Made by a program: the position numbers and the translations under genes. From Haematococcus lacustris (lineage: Eukaryota; Chlorophyta; Chlorophyceae; Chlamydomonadales; Haematococcaceae): a DNA stretch of 64,000 nt. Below, in pieces: positions 50,410 through 61,803 of this stretch. Within the stretch, counting starts at the first letter, position 1, and the number at the start of each line of letters is the position of its first letter. The stretch lies in contig JASKMD010000003.1 of the NCBI GenBank assembly GCA_030144725.1, positions 21,315,937 through 21,379,936 on the forward strand, read 5' to 3'. The notes under the pieces are model-generated. The model was not told where the DNA came from. It was given only the letters and a program-made list of their open reading frames with translations, and did no database searches.

Positions 50410-51360
50410 GAGCACCAAACACTGCCTTGATGCGGCCCGGCTGAGAAGGGTTACTGAACACCTTGGTTATGTCCAGGCAGCATGCAGGCAACGGCCGCAC
50501 TGCAGCACTGACCTTGATGTCCAGCCACCTGGCCCAGGGCTGCTCATCCATCAACAGCAGTGACTCGCACATGGCCTCGGTAGCAGTACCTGCCGCAGTC
50601 CAGCAGGTGACCTGCTGCACTGCAGGCATGAGCTGCACCAGCTGCTGCCAGACGTCTAGCAAGGCGCATGCGCTGCCACTGCGGCACCTCAGGCGGGTGC
50701 AGGCCTGGTGCTGTGGAACCAGTGGCGTCACATCGGCTGCACTTGCAGCAAACAGACTGCTGACTGCAACCATGCACCAGGCCCAGACTGCTGCAGCTGC
50801 AGGGACAACTGCGGGTGGGAGAGTGCGTATGTAGTCTAAAGCCTGGCACATTGGACGAGGATCACTGCCTGGCACCAGGACCAGGATGCTGCGGCGGCTG
50901 CAGGGACACAGTGTCTGATGCACTCTGTCTGAGAGTGAAGTCTGGGTGTGAAAAGTCCTCGCCTCGGTGCCGCAGCTGGGCCACCCAGTTGGGATCTCTG
51001 CTGTTTCAAGAGCACAGGGTCGTCAAGAGGAGTGGCCACCTCTCTGTCCCCTTATGACCTGACATACAACCACACTCAACACAGCAACAGTGACGGGCAC
51101 CTGGAAAGCCTGTGTCAGGGTGTGGAGTGCAGTTGCTGTGTCAGTGCTGCAGACGTCATCTATACACAGGTACGGAGCCGCTGCACTATCAGGGAGTGCA
51201 GCGGCAGGCAGGCAGGCAGGCAGCGGCAGGCAGTCCATGCAGCGTTCCAGCTGCAAGGCGCATCGGCGCATGGGACATCCAACCCGTGCAGTTGCTGCAC
51301 TAAACGCTGGTGCGCTGCGTTGCAGCCAGCAGGGCGTTCAGGTCCGCTGGACTCCTTCCA
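50410..51360 (-). pseudogene. Degraded LRR-family copy
   Basis: Family blocks on the minus strand: ADAPCSW near 51240-51260, LHTLTQAFQVPVTVAVLSVV near 51080-51130, ASAADVTPLVP near 50710-50750, LDVWQQLVQLMPAVQQVT near 50600-50660, and PWARWLDIKVS near 50510-50545. They are in family order but separated by unrelated sequence and a (GGCA)n run, with no continuous frame. F-box-like and LRR parts are absent. Confidence 0.65.
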
Positions 51361-51942
51361 CACTGCTGTACTCACGCAACAGTCTCCGGTGTGACTCTGA
51401 GCTCAAAGTCTCAAAGTCTGACTTAGGGGCGTATCATCAATCAGACCCTAGCAAGAGCGTGTGGGCAACATCATCACCAGGACCCTCCCACAACACCTTC
51501 ATGCCAACATCCAGGCACCATGAAAGTCATAGCTAGCGTTGACGAGAACAATGAGCAACGTAGGATGAGCTCTCATAGCTCAGCAGTTTGCCCCAGGGTG
51601 TACCACACAAACGCTACAGCCTTCAGCCTTCAGCTAGAAGTACACAATATCCTGTCATTGCTCATAGACGCCACCATCAGCCAAAGTGTCTGCATCATTA
51701 CCAAGAAAGGCAGGACGGCAAAGGTCGCACACTAGGGGTCAGCAGATGCACATCACCAACTGTCAAACCACACCCTGAGCTTGCTCGGCTGGGAAAGGGG
51801 GCTGGCATGCCAGCATGCAGGCAGATCATGCTCCGGCCCGGCCATGCTCTATCCTAAGACTCTCAGGCAGGCCATCCATGTGAGCATTGAGCTTTAGGCT
51901 GACTTGACTTCCAGCGCACACATCAAAAGCAAACCCAACACA
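51361..51942. other. Spacer with an LRR 3' end scrap
   Basis: 51762-51830 repeats the family's last codons and stop region (AAACCACACCCTGAGCTTG...GGCAG) without the rest of the gene. Confidence 0.5.
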
Positions 51943-53644
51943 TCACCGCTCATGCTTAAACCACACCCTGAGCTTTCCAGGCTTAGAAGGGTTGTCAGCC
52001 AACCAGCATGCAGGCAGCTCTGGTGAGCCTGAAGGGCGAGAAATGCAAATGTTCAGCCAGCGTGCCCAGGGCTGCTCAGTCATGAGCTGCAGCGACTCAT
52101 GCATGGCTGAGCTTGTGCTCCCCTCTACGTGCTCGAGGACAACATCAGTAGCGGTGGGCATGAGATGCACCAACTGGTGCCAGAACTCCAGAGAGGGGGT
52201 CACGCTGCCACCAGCTAAATGGAGTTGTGTGCAGCCTTGGTACAGGGGCGCCAGTGTCAAGACATCCGCCGCGCCCACATTCATGTGGGACATGTACACC
52301 CTCCCCCGGCTGCAATGACTCAAGGTTTGCAGTTCAGCCACAAGCTGCTGAGAGTCTACTTGTTGCAGTGCTGCCATGTCAAGCATTAAATCATTAATCT
52401 TCACTGGCACCTTGCAAGCCTGTGTCAGGTTATGGACTGCAGCTGGCACGAGAGCGCGATTATGATTCCCAGTTCTTATGACAAGCTGTTCCAGCACCAG
52501 GGGCTGGGTGAGGGAGTGCAGGGGCAGGTAGGCAGCTGTGGCGATGGAGCCACTTGCGTTTATTGAGCCAAAGCGCGTAAGCTCCAGCCGCTGCCAGCTG
52601 CAGGGCGCGTCTGCACGTGAGCTGCTCAGACCCGCCACTGAGTCGAGCTGGATGCTGGTAAGCTGGGTGGCGTCCAGTAGCGTGTCCAGCTGCTCCTGAC
52701 CAAAGACTGCTGCGTGAGGCAGCTGCAGGGTGTGCAGCTGAGGCAACGCCTGCAGCAGCCTAGGCAGACCCCCAAGATGATCCACGCAGGAGATCGTCAG
52801 CACCTGCAGCTGAGCCAGGGGCTGCAGTGCAGCAATGACATACTCAGGAAGCATGTGGCTCCCTTCAAGGCACAAATGTGTAAGGTGGTGGGACAATGGC
52901 TGCAAGTCGGGCATGCGGGGCTTATCTTCACCAGCCACCGACTGGATCGACAGCCTGAGCTGCTTGAGCTTGGATTTATGGAACAGGTTGTCCAGGGTGG
53001 CTGCCCCTGGCTCAGGCCGCTTGGGCTTGAGGATGGTGGTGCTGCTGAGGTCCAGCTGCTGCAGCTGAGGGTGGGTGAGCAGGCTGGCCAAACCACTGCA
53101 TGGGATGGCATAGCCGTGGAGTGACAGGGAGGTCAGGCTTGGGAAACTGCTCATTAAGTGTTGAGCAAGTTTGGGGCTGCAGCCCAGTTGCTTTAGAGTG
53201 CCAAGGGAGGGGCCATGGAGGCTGCCTAGCTTGCAGGCTTCCACTGTTGCACAGCTGCCCAGCTTCCTTGAGAACATTGGTCAGCAGCATGATGTACTGC
53301 CCGGTGTGTTGATCTTGCTGTTGCTCGAGAGTCAGGGCCAGCTTGCATGTCCTGGCTTGCAGGATTGCGACAACGCGTGGTGTAATCAGCTGGTCGCAGC
53401 GCTGGCTGTCCAGCTGGATACGGAGAGCGGGGGCGTGCAACAGGTTGGTCTTAAAAAGGGCACGGCAGGTGAGCGACAGGGTTTTCCCAGCACCAAGCTG
53501 GAAGGCCCGGCGGGCGACGTCGCCCAGTAGTTCAGTAGGCAGTTCCATCAGGGAGGTGCCAGGGGCAGGTTCAAGAGGTGTTGGTGGTGCCTCGACGGGC
53601 GCGCTAACTACGGACGCATCGATGAGCCTGCTTTGCTTAACCAT
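51943..53644 (-). pseudogene. F-box-like / LRR protein, copy 3, one frameshift
   Basis: Full-length relative of copies 1, 2 and 4 (ATG at 53644, MVKQSRLIDASVV). The frame breaks once near 53270: the family sequence TNVLKKLGSC is encoded with one extra base (TTCTCAAGGAAGCTGGGC), so the first 120 or so codons run into another frame and the downstream 430 codons resume in phase. Total length 1702 nt is one more than a multiple of three. Everything else, including LRR blocks and the KPGKLRVWFKHE ending, is intact. The same extra base is present in the fragment at 58985-59345. A sequencing error is possible but unlikely to hit both. Confidence 0.8.
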
Positions 53645-54585
53645 GGCTGTTACAATAGGCGACTACTTCCGAAACAGAGCCGCAGCGGACGACCTCATTT
53701 GGTATCACATTTTCAAGCCTCGCTCGTCCGCAGCATTCGCAAGGAAGAGTTTGAACTGCCAGGCCCCTAGCTCCAGTTCTCCCGACCTAGGTCAACCAAT
53801 GCAGCGCTAACCTGGTCATGCCTGCTCATCGCATCATTAGGCTGAAGACAGATGGGAGCGCCATTGCTGGGTGACCCACAGCTCCACTACGACCCGGCTG
53901 CCACCTGGCTACCAACGCTGAGCCACACCATCACAAATCACAACCACAACACAACACAACCACAACACACAATCACAAACCTGGGCTTCGTCTTCCAAGT
54001 GTGCATCGCATCAGGTCTTGAGTCTTAAAGGAGCCCTGCCAGTGGTCCAGGATGTCATTCAGGCCCGGCATTGCCTCATCTTGCTGCAATAGCGTGAATA
54101 CATTATGGAGCCTGCAGCTGGTGCAGGATGACGTAACAGCACAGCCCCTCACTAGGGGCCACTAGGGGGATTGGTCAATTCGGCGCGGGCTGTCAACACA
54201 GCGGCAGCAACAAGCTATGGCAGTTTAAGGACGAGGTTTGCTGCACCTGTATATCTAGATTGTAGCAGCACAGAGCCGTGAATGCATCCTTACAGGTTGC
54301 ACTTCACATACTAGTGTTAGGACATAGGTAAGATATAGAGCAGGGAGCACCAGCCAGAGTGCAGCTTTGACAACAGGGCTGGCCTGCCCCGCCCCTGCCT
54401 GGCCAGGGAGCAGCAGCAAAGAGGCCCTCCCTCCACACACCTGCCTCTGCTTCCGTCATCAGCACATCTGCTTCTGTCATCAGCAGAAGAATATCGCCCG
54501 GCCAGTAGCAAGGCAGCTGTCCAAGCCTGCTCTTGCCCACGTCTGTAGGACAGTGCCTTGCTGCTAGGCATGCCGCTCCTGGCAG
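53645..54585. repeat. Segmental duplication flank, unit 1
   Basis: 53680-54540 matches 61850-62636, including the stretch after CCTAGGTCAACC, the CATTATGGAGCCTGCAGCTG segment and the flank repeat. No gene of its own was found. Confidence 0.7.
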
Positions 54586-56498
54586 CAACCTGGTAGCCAA
54601 CAAGGCGCGTGAGATGTTTGACAGCATGGTGGACCCATGTTTCAAGCCATCCCTGTTCGCCCGCTTCATCCAGGTGCTTAGCGCTCAATGCTTCCTTCCA
54701 GGGCACAGCTTCAGCTCAACAGCCTACAAGCAGCTGCATGCGCATGTACAGGATTAGAGTTGAGGTTAGGGTTGGGGCCAGGGTCCCTCCCCTTACCCAA
54801 AAGTCGTTGTGGGTGCCCCCCTGTGCCACCACAGGCTGTTGTGATGGTCTGTTGCGCAGGACTCAGACGTCCACATCTCCGCCACCTTGTTTGCGGCCCA
54901 CCTGAGCATGCGGGCTCACATGCAAGCGCTGGTACGCAGCCATGCCTGCTGCAGTGTGACTGGTACAGGTCAGGGCTGACCCTGACCCTAGCCCTGGCCC
55001 ACGGTGGAGTCACAGTGTGCGGGGCAGCAGCTGATCCCAGGCGTATGGCTGGGTGCTGGTGAGCCTAGCCCTCTCTCCAATACCCCTCGAACCCTCTGGC
55101 CCTCAAAGCCTTCGAGCCTCCTTAGGGTTTGAGCCCCTCTCCCTTCCCCGCCCTGCTGCAGCGCATCCAGCTGTCCAGCTTTGATGAGGGGGACACGGGC
55201 CGCCTGAAGGAGCAGCAGCTGGGGGAGTTCCTGCGCACCCAGGCCATGGAGCTGGAGCTGCTGGAGGACATGCAGGTGCAGGGGGCTACACCGCCAGCCA
55301 TCAGCGCAGGCAGTGGGTCAGGCAGTGTGACAGCATTGCACATGTGGGTGGTGGGTGGGTAGGTGGTGGGTGGGTGGGTGGGTGGTGGGTGGGTCTGTGC
55401 GCACCGCTATCAGAAGCTGTGTGTTCTCAGGTACGTGTGTTCAAGTGTGTTCATGTGCGTCCTCATGGTGCTGTGCTTCAGCCGTCATTCCTCCAGCACT
55501 ACTGCAACACCGCTGAACGCAAGATCGTGTTAATCCACGGCAGGAACGGTAGTATAAAAATCAAGGAGCTGCTGACCTCCCCGCTGATGAAGGTGAGGGG
55601 TTCCTCATGCAGGCAGGCAGGCTGGCAGACATCATCAGCATCATCATCACATACAAAGCCGATAGCCATCATCATAATGACAGTGAGCCAAACTGGACGT
55701 TGCTCAAGAACCAGGTGGGCTTTGGCAGGTGGCCCAGCCCCGCATACCCTCCACACCTCACCCTCGCCGCCTGCTGCCAGCAGCTGTGAGGGGCAGTGAC
55801 GGAATGTGTGAGCATGCAGGGCTTTGTGACCCCAGCGGAGATCTACACCTTCTTCAAGGGACTCCATGTTATGTGGGTCAACATGGGCGAGTATGCAGAC
55901 CTTGCAATCTACGACGTGGTGGACGAAATCCTGGACATGGTGGAGTCATGCCGTGTGCTCCTGCAGCGCGTGGTGGTGATGATGGTGGTAGTGAGAGCCT
56001 CAAATGCATGCAGCTAAGGGTATAGGTCTGTAGAGGAGGAGGGGATAGGCCTGCAGTGGAGGGAGTTGGATCAGGGCGGTGCCTCCTCATACAGCTGTAT
56101 CAAACTGGGGACTCGGGGCAATGTCAGCGTCGTCCTCACTGCCTGACATGTGCCCTTTGAATGACAACAAGGGGCTTGCTGCCTGAGATAGGCGTGGGCA
56201 GTGCAAGGCCATGCCTGGAGAGCAGCAGCATCAGAGCCCGGTCAGTCAGTGCCTGATGAGACCACACTGCATGGCAACCACCAGTGCATGGCGACCACTG
56301 GCATTGCACCTAGTGCAGCTGCCCACGCTCTACACTGCTGCACATGCCATTGCTGCAACCCTGGCAGCGGCGGTAGCAATCCCTGCTGGCTGAGCTGTTC
56401 GTGTTGTAAGGCGCCCCTGCTGGCTGCGCTGCAGGTGAAGCCCAAGACGGCCACACTGATCACAGCAGAGGACCTGGAGGTCAGCGGCATGAGCGGTT
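54586..56498 (+). pseudogene. PP2A B''-type (FASS/PPP2R3C-like) subunit, exons missing
   Basis: Putative exons: 54586-54673 (KAREMFDSMVDPCFKPSLF), 54860-54931 (DVHISATLFAAHLSM), 55162-55275 (RIQLSSFDEGDTGRLKEQQL, the first EF-hand-like loop), 55482-55592 (FLQHYCNTAERKIVLIHG, IKIKELLTSPLMK), about 55620-55714 (SEPNWTLLKNQ), 55797-55939 (GFVTPAEIYTFFKGLHVMW, VVDEILDM), 56435-56498 (VKPKTATLITAEDLEVSGMS). Order and motifs match B'' subunits that direct PP2A to cytoskeleton or centrosomal substrates. The canonical central EF-hand core, about 80 residues between NW and the GFVTP block, is absent, and the last exon stops matching after GMSG. The 20-nt gap before the fifth piece is too short for an intron. 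Probably a degraded gene. Confidence 0.65.
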
Positions 56499-58056
56499 GC
56501 ACCCGGGGTTGGGCGGAGGCAGACGCGCTCTGGGAGCAGGCTGAGCAGGTTGATGAGGGAGGAGGTGGCGATGGTGAGGCCATGCTGCCCAGCAGCAGCC
56601 ACCACACAGCTGAGCAAGACAGTGAAGCCCAGGAAAACAACCAGGTCTGCAGGCTGCTCCCGGATGCTGGCAGCACTGCCTGGTGCGCTGACAGCAGCGA
56701 ATGGGGACCAGGGCGGGTTGAAGCAGATGTGGCTGGGCATGCAACGAGCAGGCATCATATGAGAGCAATAGAAGAGGAGCAGGAGGAAGCAGGGGAGGGG
56801 CAGGCGGCAATGACGCCTGCAAGCTTGTCGCCATCCATCCAGGCCACCGGGCAGCCAGCTGTGTCCAGCTACAGGCAAAGGCTGCAGCTCTTGTTTTCCC
56901 AACAGCGCTGCCCCACACCGTATGAGTGTGCTGCCTCTGCTGCGGCCAGCTGGTATGATTAGGAGCAGCAGTCAGGGCATGGGGAGCAGGGCCCTCACCA
57001 CCAGCGCCAGCCAACCTGGCAGCTTCCTCGCGAGCAGGCTGCTGTGGTGCAAGGAGGCTGCAGTAACTTGCAACACATGGGACAAGTAGCCCCAGGTGCA
57101 GCAGCAGGTGGTGTAGCCTCTCGACATGCGTGACGAGGATGGCAATGGCTGGCAGGGGTCAGAACCATTTGGGTGGTGAGAGGGTGGTGAGTGCATTGAT
57201 GCTGATGAGGGCCTGGCACAGCAGTCTGTGAGGGTTGTGGCTGGGAATGCCAGCCGGCCATGTGCAGCCAGGCCCTCAGGGGTGACTGTGGAGGGCTGGC
57301 AGCCTGCTGGAGCTGAAGGGGCTCGACCACTGCCTCACCCGCATTCGGGGAGCCTGCCTGGGGTGCACGTGTGTCCCCCCTTGGCTGACTGTATGCATTG
57401 GGGTGTTTTACCTACATATTAGTGTGAGAGTGAGCAAAGTGGACAGCGAGCAGGATGCGGTGAGACAGGGCAGACAGGACAAGCAGGAAGGGCTCAGGTC
57501 ATGGATATGATTAATGTAGGTGGGCTTGTACTATGTAAGCAGGTGGCAGGATGTCAGCAATGGCCTGGTTGTGCATGTTTGTCCACGAGTAATGTCAGCT
57601 GCAAGGATGACAAGGCGAAGGTATGAAAGTGGTCGTAGCTACTGGTTGTGTGTGGTGGTGTTGTGGTTGGGCTTGGTGGTCGTTTGCTACAGTCCTCAAG
57701 ATGGTGCAGCTCAGTTGCGGTGCATCAGCACACGAGCAACACAAGGCGCAAGTCAGCCACTGTGTCTGACTGCCGCTGCACAGTTTATTGTACCCTGTCT
57801 ATTTGTGCAGCAGCCTGCAACGACATGGCGCACATGGGAGTGCCACACTGTCAGTAAGAGGTCGGATGTAACGGGGAGAAGCCACAGGAATCCGGGAGTG
57901 CGATGTCACGCACTCGAGTCTTACACGGAATGTCCCAATACAAGTGTTATGAGCTTATTACAAGGTAGCTCACACCGTCTCACATATCTAGAAAGTCCCA
58001 TGCAGAAAACAGAAAACAGAAGATATGTAAAGATACCACCGCTGCCAGGCTGCATG
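56499..58056. other. No supported gene
   Basis: Frames at 56201-56962 and 57520-58191 lack motifs and splice support. Confidence 0.35.
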
Positions 58057-58210
58057 GACGCCCCAGGGTCGGTAGAATCCCAAACAAGGTCGGTAGGATC
58101 CCACACAGGGTCGGTAGGATCTCAAACAGGACCCTACGCAGGGTCAGCAGGACCCTTTTGTAGGATTTGTGCATTTTTTGAATCGTTTTAACATTGCAAC
58201 AACTTATATG
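58057..58210. repeat. GGTCGGTAGGATCC repeat block
   Basis: Four units of CAGGGTCGGTAGGATCC followed by an A/T-rich border. The reverse complement matches 31170-31260, the start of array A1. Confidence 0.75.
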
Positions 58211-58316
58211 TTCTTCATGGTTGACCCCCTGCATTGCGTCCAGCTGCTGCTGCACCCCTCCCTCCCTCCCACCCGCCCTCTTTCCCCCCTCCCTCCCCCC
58301 CTGTGGCTGACTTCAG

Positions 58317-58839
58317 GCGTGGAGGTGAAGGTGCAGGGGTTCAGCCACCGGCAGCTGCTGCTGGCGCTCAGGCTGGTGCGCAGCCTGCCTGCCGCAACCT
58401 TCCCTGGGGCGGCCTGGGTCAACATGCACTGGGTGCTGTGCCGCAAGTACACGAACAGCTGCATGCTGGTCTGGCTCAAGGGGGGAAGGGGGGAGGGATA
58501 GAGGGGGAGGGGGAGAAAGGGGGGGAAGGGGAGAAGGGGGGAGAAGGGGGGGAGAAGGGGGGAGAAGGGGGGGAGAAGGGGAAGGTAAGGGAATAGGGGG
58601 CGGTGGGGTAGGCTGCCAGGGCTGCCCCTCACTCACTCCCCTACCCCCTACTGACCAGGCTGCTGGCCCCATGTCTCCCCTGCCCCTCCCTGCGTCTGGC
58701 AGCAGGTTGACAAGCACGCCAACTACCAGCGCCTGTTCGCCCTGACTGCTGGCAGCTGGCAGTGGCAGGAGGTGGCGGCGGCACTGGAGGCGGCCAGGGA
58801 GGAGCAGGTGGCGCAGCACGTGCATCAGGCCCTGGCTAG
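58317..58839 (+). pseudogene. M16 (insulysin-like) peptidase exon fragments
   Basis: Exon-like segments 58317-about 58480 (VEVKVQGFSHRQLLLALRLV) and 58703-58839 (DKHANYQRLFALTAGSWQWQ, ending in QHVHQALAR, then a GTGGGT donor). Read together they resemble the inactive middle domain of insulin-degrading enzymes (G..V.VKGY..K...L, then QHAxYYxxLL...W). No zinc motif (HxxEH) is present anywhere nearby. A captured or leftover piece rather than a gene; family assignment is tentative. Confidence 0.35.
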
Positions 58840-58984
58840 GTGGGTGCAGGGTGGTGATAATGGAGGAAGACGTGAGGAAGGGACAGGGAGAAGGGAGGGG
58901 TAGCAAGTGGGGAAGCGGGGAAGAGGGGGAGAGGGGGAGACACGGCTGCTCTGACTTCTTATGCCCTGGCCCCAACCCCAACCC

Positions 58985-59345
58985 TAACCCAGGCTTTGAC
59001 CCAGGCCCTGACCCTGACCCTGACCCTGATGGCATAGCCGTGGAGGGACAGGGAGGTCAGGCTTGGGAAGCCGTCCATTAGCAGGCACTGGCCAAGATCG
59101 GGGCTGAAGTCCAGAGGCTCAGGAGGGACGAGGGAAGGGCCATGGAGGCTGCCTAGCTTGCAGGCTTCCACTGTTGCACAGCTGCCCAGCTTCCTTGAGA
59201 ACATTGGTCACCAGCATGATGTACTGCCTGGTTTGTTGACCCTGCTGTTGCTCGAGAATCAGGGCCAGCTTGCATGTCCTGGCTTGCAAGACTGCGACGA
59301 CGGGTGCCAGGAATTGAGAGGAACTGGTCGCAGGACTCCTTATCA
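58985..59345 (-). pseudogene. LRR-family fragment with the copy-3 frameshift
   Basis: Covers the family region ARTCKLAL... through LTSLSLHGYAI. It carries the same extra base in TNVLKE|AGQLC as copy 3, then breaks into a CCTGAC hexamer run at 58979-59030 exactly where the first LRR should continue. Confidence 0.75.
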
Positions 59346-60057
59346 GTTCATGCATCAGACTATGGAAGTCACGCTCGCAAGGGCGGCTCCACAAGGTCAT
59401 CCCAATGAGTGCCCCTCAATGATGCGTCAGCTCTCCTTAAATCGCAACGTTCAGGTCAACATCAAGACAACCCTCAATATGATGTGATGCATGCGGTCAT
59501 TATCGGCTGGGCTTGAACCATATCTTGAACTTAAAGAAATACTCAGCAGGTTGCTGATTGGCAAAAGGTCGGGTTAACCTTCATGCAGATAACATCTACA
59601 TACAGCAGAAATAAGAGCGCATATGAGTGCACACATCCTTACAAGTTGCGCCTCAAACACCAGTAGGCCCTCTCAGGAGGCACAGTTTGGCAGAATTGCA
59701 TGCCTTTCAACTCGCATGAATCACTGCTTGCCACAAGGTTTTGAGCGACGACACAAGCACAGCTAACACCACGCTCTCAGCATCCTGCCTAGCCAAGGTG
59801 CAAATGGGCCTTGCCCAGCTCTGCCCCACTGCCACCTACACTCCAAGCTGGCATTCCACTGTCGCGCCATGTTCAACAACCGCTGCCTTAGACATGTCCC
59901 CTACAACAACTGCCAGCAGCAGACATGGCACAACAGGTGCTAAGCAGGTGGCAGCGTAGCAATGATGTGACCGACCATGCTCTCTCCTCAAACTCTCATG
60001 CAGGCCATCCATGTGAGCATCGAGCTTTGGCTGGCACTCAACATCACACCCAACACA
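59346..60057. other. Spacer downstream of LRR copy 4
   Basis: Minus-strand TGTAA at 59639-59643 lies about 415 nt past the stop of copy 4 and is a good polyadenylation candidate. No ORF supported. Confidence 0.4.
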
Positions 60058-61803
60058 TCAGCACTCATGCTTAAACCACACCCTGAGCTTTCCAGGCTTA
60101 GAAGGGTTGTCAGCCAACCAGCATGCAGGCAGCTCTGGTGAGCCTGGAGGGCGAATGATGCAGATGTCCAGCCACCGTGACCAGGGCTGATCAGCCATGA
60201 GCTGCAGCGACTCATGCATGGCTGAGCTTGTGCTCCCCTCTACGTTCTCGAGGACAACATCAGTAGCGGTGGGCATGAGCTGCACCAGCTGGCGCCAGAA
60301 CTCCAGGGAGGGAGTCACGCTGCCGCCATACAGCTGAAAATGGGTGCAGTCCTGACACAATGGCGCCAGTACTGAGACATCTTCTGCGCCCACATTCATG
60401 CTGGAAACGCACACCCTTCCCCTGCTGCAATGCTTCAGCGCTTGCAGCTCAGCCACCAGCGACTGCATCTCTACTTGCTCCCTATTTGCCGCCACATTAG
60501 ACATGCTCAGCCACAACTCCTTGATCCTCACTGGCACCTTGCAAGTCTGTGTCAGGTTATGGACTGCAGCTGCCACCAGAGCGCGATCGTCATAGCAAGC
60601 TCTTATGACAAGCTGTTGCAGCACCAGGGGCTGGGTGAGGCTGTGCAGGGGCAGGTAGGCGGCAGTAGCGATGGAGCGAGATGGGTTATATAAGCCAAAG
60701 CGCGTAAACTCCAGCCGCTGCCAGCTGCATGTCGCATCTGCACGTGAGCTGGTAAGCCCCTCCACTGACTGGAGCTTAATGCTGGTAAGCTGGGTGGCTT
60801 CCAGCAGGGCGTTCAGCTCCCCCTGCCCCTCGACACGTGCATTGGGCAGCTGTAGGGTGTGCAGTCGAGGCCACGCCTGCAGGAGCCTAAGCAGACCCAC
60901 AAGACCATCCGCGTAGGGCAACGTCAGCACCTGCAGCTGAGCCAGGAGCTGCAGTGCTGCAATTACGTTCTCGGGAAGCCCATTAGTCCGCTGAATTGTA
61001 AGGCACACATGTGTCAGGTGCTGGGACATTGGCTGCAGGTTGGGCATGCGGGGCCCGTCTTCACCAGCCACCCACTGGATCGACAGCCTGAGCTGCTTGA
61101 GCTTGGATGCATGGAACAGGTTGTCCAGGGTGGCTGCCCCTGGCTCAGGCCGCTTGGGCTTGAGGATAGTGGTGCCGGTGAGGTCCAGCTGCTGCAGCTG
61201 CAGGGACAGCTGTGATTTGGAGAGTAGGCTGGCCAGACCGCTGCAGGGGATTTCATAGCCGTGGAGCGACAGGGAGGTCAGGCTTGGGAAGCTGTCCAGC
61301 AGGCGCTGAGCATGTTTGGGGATGCAGCCCAGTTGCTTACGGGAGGGACTTTGGATGGTCCCTAGCTTGCAGGCTTCCAAAGCTGCACAGCTGCCCAGCT
61401 TCTTCAGAACATTGGTCACCAGACTGAAGTACCGCCCGGTGTGTTGATCCTGTTGTGCCTCGAGAGTCAGGGCCAGCTTGCATGTCCTGGCTCGCAGGAC
61501 TGCGTCGACGGGTGTGAGCAGCTGGAACTGAGAACGTCCTGAGAGGAATTGGTTGCAGTCCTGGCTGTCCAGCTGGATGTGGAGAGAGGGGGCGTGCGAC
61601 AGGTTGGTGTTGGCGAGTGCGCGGCAGGTGAGCGACAGGGTTTCCCCAGCACCAAGCAGGAAGGCCCGGCGGGCGACGTCGCCCAGTAGTTCAGTAGGCA
61701 GTTCCATCAGGGAGGTGCCAGGGGCAGGTTCAAGAGGTGTTGGTGGTGCCTCGACCGACACGCTGACTACGGACGCATCGCTGTGCCTGTGCCTCTTGAA
61801 CAT
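60058..61803 (-). CDS. F-box-like / leucine-rich repeat protein, copy 4
   Basis: Intronless, 581 aa, ATG at 61803 (MFKRHRHSDASVV). The frame is open upstream to another ATG at 61917, but that sequence corresponds to the non-coding upstream DNA of copy 3, so the shorter start is preferred. F-box-like LPTELLGDVARRAFLLG at about 36-52, LRR blocks LTSLSLHGYEI, LQQLDLTGTTI, LKQLRLSI, LTHVCLTI, LQVLTLPYA, LHTLQLPN, LTSIKLQS, WQRLEFT, then SLEFWRQLVQLMP, PWSRWLDI and the KPGKLRVWFKHEC end. About ten residues (FLSGRSQFQ) are inserted after the F-box-like region compared with copies 1-3. This is the best preserved member and the source or sister of copy 3. Confidence 0.87.
   Translation of the reverse strand: MFKRHRHSDASVVSVSVEAPPTPLEPAPGTSLMELPTELLGDVARRAFLLGAGETLSLTCRALANTNLSHAPSLHIQLDSQDCNQFLSGRSQFQLLTPVDAVLRARTCKLALTLEAQQDQHTGRYFSLVTNVLKKLGSCAALEACKLGTIQSPSRKQLGCIPKHAQRLLDSFPSLTSLSLHGYEIPCSGLASLLSKSQLSLQLQQLDLTGTTILKPKRPEPGAATLDNLFHASKLKQLRLSIQWVAGEDGPRMPNLQPMSQHLTHVCLTIQRTNGLPENVIAALQLLAQLQVLTLPYADGLVGLLRLLQAWPRLHTLQLPNARVEGQGELNALLEATQLTSIKLQSVEGLTSSRADATCSWQRLEFTRFGLYNPSRSIATAAYLPLHSLTQPLVLQQLVIRACYDDRALVAAAVHNLTQTCKVPVRIKELWLSMSNVAANREQVEMQSLVAELQALKHCSRGRVCVSSMNVGAEDVSVLAPLCQDCTHFQLYGGSVTPSLEFWRQLVQLMPTATDVVLENVEGSTSSAMHESLQLMADQPWSRWLDICIIRPPGSPELPACWLADNPSKPGKLRVWFKHEC

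Noticed and set aside
55593..55612. 20-nt intron in the PP2A B''-like region
   Set aside because: Too short to be spliced; the neighbouring exon edge is more likely misplaced or the gene is broken.
57520..58191. 223-codon plus frame with a hydrophobic segment
   Set aside because: Ends in the GGTCGGTAGGATCC repeat block and shows no family features; probably chance.
58975..59033. Telomere-like CCCTAACCC and CCCTGA repeats
   Set aside because: Only one or two CCCTAAC units followed by CCTGAC; it does not match the TTTTAGGG-type telomere of Chlamydomonas relatives and sits inside a gene fragment.
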